Source: Kiloniellaceae bacterium
GTDB lineage: Bacteria; Pseudomonadota; Alphaproteobacteria; Kiloniellales; Kiloniellaceae
Direction of reading: 5' to 3'
Length of the DNA: 16,292 bases
Assembly (NCBI GenBank): GCA_021776145.1
Contig: JAJFGM010000275.1
Span: forward strand, 1 to 16,292
Shown here: positions 12,905 to 16,292 of the stretch, piece after piece
How the letters are laid out: the number at the start of each line of letters is the position of its first letter
Numbering within the stretch: the first letter of the stretch is position 1
Position numbers and translations under genes: made by a program
Notes under the pieces: model-generated
The model's input: only the letters and a program-made list of their open reading frames with translations
Told to the model about the DNA's origin: nothing
Database searches by the model: none

Positions 12905-13665
12905 CGCCGCGGAACCTTCCGGCGCGTTGGCTGGACGACCTGCGTTGCGCCCTCGGCCTGCTGACACGCCTGCCGGTCGGACCGCCCGACGCCGCGGCCG
13001 ATTGGAGTCGCTGCACGCGCGCCTTTTCCCTGGTCGGCGCCCTGGTCGGTACCCTTGGCGCCCTGGCCTTTTGGGCCGCCGACGGCCTCGGCCTGCCGAG
13101 CTTGGTGGCGGCGCTGATCGCCGTCGCCACGACGCTTCTGGTCACCGGAGCACTGCACGAGGACGGCCTGGCCGATGTGGCGGATGGCTTTGGCGGCGGC
13201 CGCGACAAGGCGAATAAGCTTGAGATCATGCGTGACAGTCGGATCGGCACCTACGGTGCCTGCGCCCTGATCCTCTCGATCCTGCTGCGCACGGCCGCCC
13301 TGGCCGCCATCGCGCAACCCGCCGCCGTCTTCGCCGCGCTGGTTGCCGCGCACGCGCTGGCGCGCGCCACGCTGCCCCTGGTGATGTGGACGGCACCGTT
13401 GGCTCGGTCGCAGGGGCTGGCGGCCAGCATCGCCAGGCCGTGCGCCGCCGATGTGGCCATAGCTTTCGGATTCGCTGCGGTTCTCACGTTGTTTCTGTTG
13501 GGCTGGAGCTGCGGTCTTCTGTCGCTTGTTCTGGTCCTTCTTGCGACCTATGTGATGTTGGCAATTGCCCGACGACAGATCGCCGGTTATACGGGGGATG
13601 TCCTCGGTACGATCGAACAACTCGGAGAGGCTGCCATTCTTTTGGCAGCCGCAGCTCAGCTATGA
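12901..13665 (+). CDS. cobS: Adenosylcobinamide-GDP ribazoletransferase
   Basis: The 254-aa integral membrane protein matches CobS. Diagnostic motifs are ALHEDGLADVADGFGGG (84-100, the metal-binding acidic motif), IMRDSRIGTYGA (109-120) and GYTGDVLGTIEQ (229-240), spread among about six hydrophobic helices. It joins adenosylcobinamide-GDP to alpha-ribazole or its 5'-phosphate at the inner membrane, completing the nucleotide loop of B12. The ATG at 12901 is preceded by a purine-rich AAAGGCGACGAACGG. The stop overlaps the downstream phosphatase start by 4 nt (ATGA), so the two are probably co-translated. It is divergent from cobT, which supplies its substrate. Confidence 0.95.
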   Translation: MTPRNLPARWLDDLRCALGLLTRLPVGPPDAAADWSRCTRAFSLVGALVGTLGALAFWAADGLGLPSLVAALIAVATTLLVTGALHEDGLADVADGFGGGRDKANKLEIMRDSRIGTYGACALILSILLRTAALAAIAQPAAVFAALVAAHALARATLPLVMWTAPLARSQGLAASIARPCAADVAIAFGFAAVLTLFLLGWSCGLLSLVLVLLATYVMLAIARRQIAGYTGDVLGTIEQLGEAAILLAAAAQL

Positions 13666-14321
13666 ACGCGGTCAATCCAACGAGTTGGTGGTGGGTCAGA
13701 CACGCACCGGTCACCTCGCACGTCGGCCGCATCTACGGCAGCGACGATGTCGCCTGCGACACTTCCGATCGCGAAGTCTTTCGCCGCCTCGCCGGCATGC
13801 TGCCGAGGAACGCGGTCTGGGTGACCAGCCAACTTCAACGTACACATCAGACAGCGCAGGCGATCGCCGATCATCTGCCGGCCGATGCGGCGCCCGAACC
13901 GGTCGCCGTTGAAGCGTTCGGCGAGCAGTCATTTGGCGATTGGCACGGCCTGACCCATGCCGAACTGAACGAAAGCCGTAACGGTGCCTGGCATCGATTT
14001 TGGCTTGCGCCGGCGCACGAGACGCCGCCGGGCGGTGAGAGCTTTCTCGACGTCATCGAGCGGGTCTCGGACGCGGTCACCCGACTGAGCGAGCAACACC
14101 GCGGCCGTGACATCGTCGCGGTGACTCACGGCGGCACCATTCGCGCGGCACTGGGTCATGCCCTTGGCATCGACGCCGAGCAGGCCCTGGCCTTCGAAGT
14201 TGCCAATTGCGCCGTGACCCGGCTCGATCACTTCCCCGGCAGCCCGGGCTCGCACGCGCCCGAGCGCGACGGCAGTTGGCGCGTCAGTTTGGTGAATTCG
14301 ACGGTGCGTACTTTTGACTGA
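13662..14321 (+). CDS. cobC: Histidine phosphatase, probable alpha-ribazole phosphatase
   Basis: From the ATG at 13662, inside the cobS stop, the product is 219 aa. It has the phosphoglycerate-mutase-like fold: VRHAPV (12-17) with catalytic His14, GRIYGSDD, TSQLQRTHQTA (55-65) with Arg60, EQSFGDWHGL (88-97) with Glu88 as likely acid, and VTHGGTIRAALGH (154-166) with His156. The usual RHG is RHA here, as in many CobC-type enzymes. Coupling to cobS supports removal of phosphate from alpha-ribazole phosphate or cobalamin phosphate. The fold alone would also fit other phosphatases, so the symbol rests on context. An upstream extension to 13386 runs inside cobS and is not real. Confidence 0.85.
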   Translation: MNAVNPTSWWWVRHAPVTSHVGRIYGSDDVACDTSDREVFRRLAGMLPRNAVWVTSQLQRTHQTAQAIADHLPADAAPEPVAVEAFGEQSFGDWHGLTHAELNESRNGAWHRFWLAPAHETPPGGESFLDVIERVSDAVTRLSEQHRGRDIVAVTHGGTIRAALGHALGIDAEQALAFEVANCAVTRLDHFPGSPGSHAPERDGSWRVSLVNSTVRTFD

Positions 14322-14362
14322 ACGCCCCCCTTCGGCCAAGACTTCACGAGGGATCTTTACCC

Positions 14363-15085
14363 ATGAATGCCCCAACCACCGCAGCTACGACCACGACAAC
14401 CATGAATAAGACCGACTGGCATCTGCGCGCGCTTTTGCTCGGCGTACTTGCTTTTGGGTTTCTCCTCGCCGCCGCACGGCCGGCACCGGCCGGCGACGCG
14501 GAAAAGCTGGTGGAAACCTCCCGCTTCACCGTGCAACGCCTGCTCGACGACAAGGACTTTTTCAAGCTGCATAACTACCTGCGCCGGGCCAAGGGCGTGC
14601 TGATCATCCCACAGCTCATCAAGGGCGGTTTGATCCTTGGTGCAGAGGCCGGTTCGGGCGTGCTCATGGTGCGCGGCAGCGACGGCACCTGGTCGCCGCC
14701 AGCCTTTTATACTCTGGCCGCCGGTTCAATCGGCTTGCAAATCGGCGGGCAGGTCTCGGAAGTGGTATTCACCGTTATGAACGACGGCGCGGTCGATGCG
14801 CTGCTTAAGAACGAGTTCAAATTGGGCGCCGACATTTCAGTCGCGGTTGGGCCGCTGGGCGCCGGTCTGGAAGCCTCGGCCACGACCAACTTCGATGCCG
14901 ATGTTCTGGCCTTCTCCAAGTCCGCCGGCCTCTTTGGCGGCGGCGCCCTGGAGGGCGCCAAAATATTCGAACGTCCCGAACTGAGCGCCGAGTTCTACGG
15001 CGTCGAGGCAACGCCGCGCAGCATTCTCATCGAACGCCGCTTCAACAACACCGCCGCCGATCGCCTCCGCGCGGCAATTCCCTGA
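14363..15085 (+). CDS. SYLF/YSC84-domain lipid-binding protein, secreted
   Basis: The 240-aa product begins at the ATG at 14363, with GAGGG 10 nt upstream; an internal ATG at 14402 has no ribosome-binding site. A signal peptide with a hydrophobic core around 22-38 and an APAG cleavage region near 41-44 precedes the SYLF (YSC84/DUF500) domain: AKGVLIIPQLIKGGLILGAEAG (76-97), WSPPAFYTLAAGSIGLQIG (110-128), FTVMNDGAVDALL (136-148) and LGADISVAVGPLGAG (154-168). In eukaryotes this domain binds phosphoinositides; bacterial members are exported and uncharacterised. It follows the cobS pair by 41 nt and precedes the SCO gene by about 48 nt, possibly on one transcript. Confidence 0.9.
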   Translation: MNAPTTAATTTTTMNKTDWHLRALLLGVLAFGFLLAAARPAPAGDAEKLVETSRFTVQRLLDDKDFFKLHNYLRRAKGVLIIPQLIKGGLILGAEAGSGVLMVRGSDGTWSPPAFYTLAAGSIGLQIGGQVSEVVFTVMNDGAVDALLKNEFKLGADISVAVGPLGAGLEASATTNFDADVLAFSKSAGLFGGGALEGAKIFERPELSAEFYGVEATPRSILIERRFNNTAADRLRAAIP

Positions 15086-15133
15086 GTCCGCGACCGGTAC
15101 CGTTGACGCGCGTCGAGCCACTAGGTGAAATTA

Positions 15134-15760
15134 ATGCCCAAGAGTACTCTTGCCAGGGTAGCTGTCATGTTATCCCTGGCGTTGTCCCTGGTGATCGGCG
15201 GCTGGGCCGGCTGGACCTATTTGCAGCGCGGCTTGTCTGATTCTCCCGCCGCGGGTGGCGCGGCCCTCGTCGGCGGCCCCTTCGAGTTGGTCGACCATAC
15301 CGGCGCGGCACGCAGTGAGAAGGATTTTCTCGGCCGCTACAGCTTTATCTATTTCGGCTACACCTTCTGTCCCGACGTTTGCCCGACCGCCCTCTGGACC
15401 ATGAGCGAGGCCCTCGATAGCCTGGCCGAGGCGGCGCCGGAAAAAGCCGCGCAGGTGGTGCCGGTCTTCTTCACGGTCGACCCGGAACGCGACACCGTCG
15501 ATGTTCTGGCCACCTATGTCGAGAGCTTCCGGCCCGGCTTCGTCGGCCTCACCGGCTCACTCGCCCAGGCTACTGCCGCCGCCAAGGCCTACCGGGTGTT
15601 TTTCCGAAAGGTCGAGGTGGGCGAACCCGAGACTTACCTGATGGACCACTCGTCGATCATTTACTTGATGGGCCCCGATGGCGCCTACCTCGACCATTTC
15701 ACCCACACGGCGCAGGCCGAGGATATGGCGAAACAGCTGGCCGAACTGATCGGCGATTAA
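15134..15760 (+). CDS. senC: SCO1/SenC/PrrC family copper chaperone
   Basis: From the ATG at 15134 (GGTG 7 nt upstream) the product is 208 aa; a GTG at 15125 is a weaker alternative. An N-terminal membrane anchor (about 7-30) is followed by a thioredoxin-like domain with YFGYTFCPDVCPTAL (73-87, with copper-binding Cys79 and Cys83), FFTVDPERDTVDVL and MDHSSIIYLMGPDG (170-183, with His172). All three copper ligands are present. Such proteins deliver copper to cytochrome c oxidase on the periplasmic face. In Rhodobacter the homologue (SenC/PrrC) is encoded beside regA and affects Reg signalling, but here it lies apart from regBA, after the SYLF gene. Confidence 0.93.
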   Translation: MPKSTLARVAVMLSLALSLVIGGWAGWTYLQRGLSDSPAAGGAALVGGPFELVDHTGAARSEKDFLGRYSFIYFGYTFCPDVCPTALWTMSEALDSLAEAAPEKAAQVVPVFFTVDPERDTVDVLATYVESFRPGFVGLTGSLAQATAAAKAYRVFFRKVEVGEPETYLMDHSSIIYLMGPDGAYLDHFTHTAQAEDMAKQLAELIGD

Positions 15761-15772
15761 GGCGGGCAGATA

Positions 15773-15791
15773 ACGGACCCAAAAAGTCCGT
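15773..15791. terminator. Candidate terminator hairpin between convergent genes
   Basis: ACGGAC (15773-15778) pairs perfectly with GTCCGT (15786-15791) around a 7-nt A-rich loop, 12 nt past the SCO stop. The T-run expected after it is weak (GATTTT begins 6 nt later), so termination is plausible but not strong. Confidence 0.35.
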
Positions 15792-15823
15792 AGGCCGATT
15801 TTCGAGGATACAGGACTGGCGCT

Positions 15824-16292
15824 TCAGGCCAGTCGCCTGCCGTTCTCGGCGTCGAACAGGTGCAGGCTATCGTCGGCCGCCCGCAGCGGCACCCGGGCCC
15901 CCTGTTGCAGCTCGTTGATGCCGTTCAACCGGACCGTCAGAGCCGTGCGGTCGTTGCCGAAGTGCCCATGCAGAAGGCTGTCGGCACCAAGCTGTTCGAC
16001 GACATCGACGATGAAGCCGGCACCGCCATCGTCCCTGTCGGCGATCTTGAGATGCTCTGGGCGCACCCCCACGGTCACCGGTCGTCCGGCCTGATCGGCG
16101 GCGGTGGCGCTCGGCAGCGGCAAGCGATCGCCACTGCGCAGTTCGACCGCGGCCGCATCATCGGAGATCCGCCCTTCGAGAAAATTCATCGAAGGCGATC
16201 CGATGAACCCGGCGACGAAGATCGACGCCGGCCGTGAATAGACCTCGATCGGCGTGCCGAGCTGTTCGACGATGCCCTCGTTGAGCACCAGC
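15824..16292 (-). CDS. MalK/UgpC-type sugar ABC transporter ATPase, C-terminal part (partial)
   Basis: The frame is open to the window edge, so the N-terminal ATPase domain lies outside. The visible 156 residues begin LVLNEGIVEQLGTPIEVYSRPA, the conserved end of the nucleotide-binding domain of CUT1-type ATPases. FVAGFIGSPSMNFLEG and the TOBE/MalK regulatory domain (GVRPEHLKIAD, VEQLGADSLLHGHFG) follow, ending DSLHLFDAENGRRLA. Such ATPases drive import of sugars, polyols or glycerol 3-phosphate. The substrate cannot be told, because the permeases and binding protein are beyond the edge. It is convergent with the SCO gene. Confidence 0.92.
   Translation of the reverse strand, partial: LVLNEGIVEQLGTPIEVYSRPASIFVAGFIGSPSMNFLEGRISDDAAAVELRSGDRLPLPSATAADQAGRPVTVGVRPEHLKIADRDDGGAGFIVDVVEQLGADSLLHGHFGNDRTALTVRLNGINELQQGARVPLRAADDSLHLFDAENGRRLA

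Noticed and set aside
12650..12967. Minus-strand ORF of 105 aa between cobT and cobS with a plausible helical C-terminal half
   Set aside because: It runs antisense into cobS, shows Arg/Ser-Gly repeats from the 12-bp array, and has no clear ribosome-binding site or family match.
13386..13661. N-terminal extension of the histidine phosphatase inside cobS
   Set aside because: The extension is the out-of-frame reading of cobS; the ATG at 13662 gives the normal family N-terminus with RHA at residue 13.

Overview
The window is GC-rich chromosomal DNA from an alphaproteobacterium, most likely Rhodospirillales-like. This is inferred from the gene content: a RegB/RegA (PrrB/PrrA, ActS/ActR) redox two-component pair, an MmcB-type DNA repair protein, a YciB/septation protein A, and a SYLF/YSC84 protein next to a SCO/SenC protein. 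It reads as ordinary core chromosome. There are no insertion sequences, integrases, CRISPR arrays, rRNAs or tRNAs that I can recognise.

Layout. 1-85 (+) is the C-terminal tail of prephenate dehydratase. 149-621 (-) holds two small proteins, one soluble and helical, one hydrophobic. 680-781 (+) is a doubtful 33-codon ORF with a near-perfect Shine-Dalgarno. 834-1406 (-) is yciB. 1407-1702 is a non-coding stretch unusually rich in inverted repeats. 1703-2317 (+) is an alphaproteobacterial-type lipoprotein. 2354-3046 (-) is a family-2 glycosyltransferase. 3205-3630 (+) is a small tail-anchored protein. 3897-5045 (-) is a c-di-GMP phosphodiesterase-like protein with a degenerate GGDEF half. 5173-5694 (+) is mmcB. 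5721-7877 (-) is gmhA-hldE, two enzymes of ADP-heptose synthesis for the LPS core. 8176-9492 (+) is a second GGDEF/EAL-derived protein in which both halves look catalytically dead; a palindrome cluster lies upstream of it.

9528-12602 (-) carries cobT, regB and regA, all read in the same direction; regB and regA overlap by 4 nt. 12901-15760 (+) is a run of cobS, a histidine phosphatase (overlapping cobS by 4 nt), a SYLF protein and a SCO/SenC copper chaperone. cobT, cobS and the phosphatase together make up lower-ligand attachment and nucleotide-loop assembly of cobalamin; cobT and cobS are divergent across a 298-bp gap with a 12-bp tandem repeat. RegB/RegA and SCO/SenC belong to the same redox and cytochrome-oxidase regulon in Rhodobacter, but here the cobS group separates them. 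15824-16292 (-) is the C-terminal part of a MalK/UgpC-type ABC ATPase that runs off the window.

I found no convincing new multi-gene system. The most interesting points are the exact conservation of the redox cysteine and quinone motif in RegB, the doubly degenerate GGDEF-EAL protein with its palindromic upstream region, the hairpin-rich gap before the lipoprotein, and the possible leader ORF coupled to cobS.
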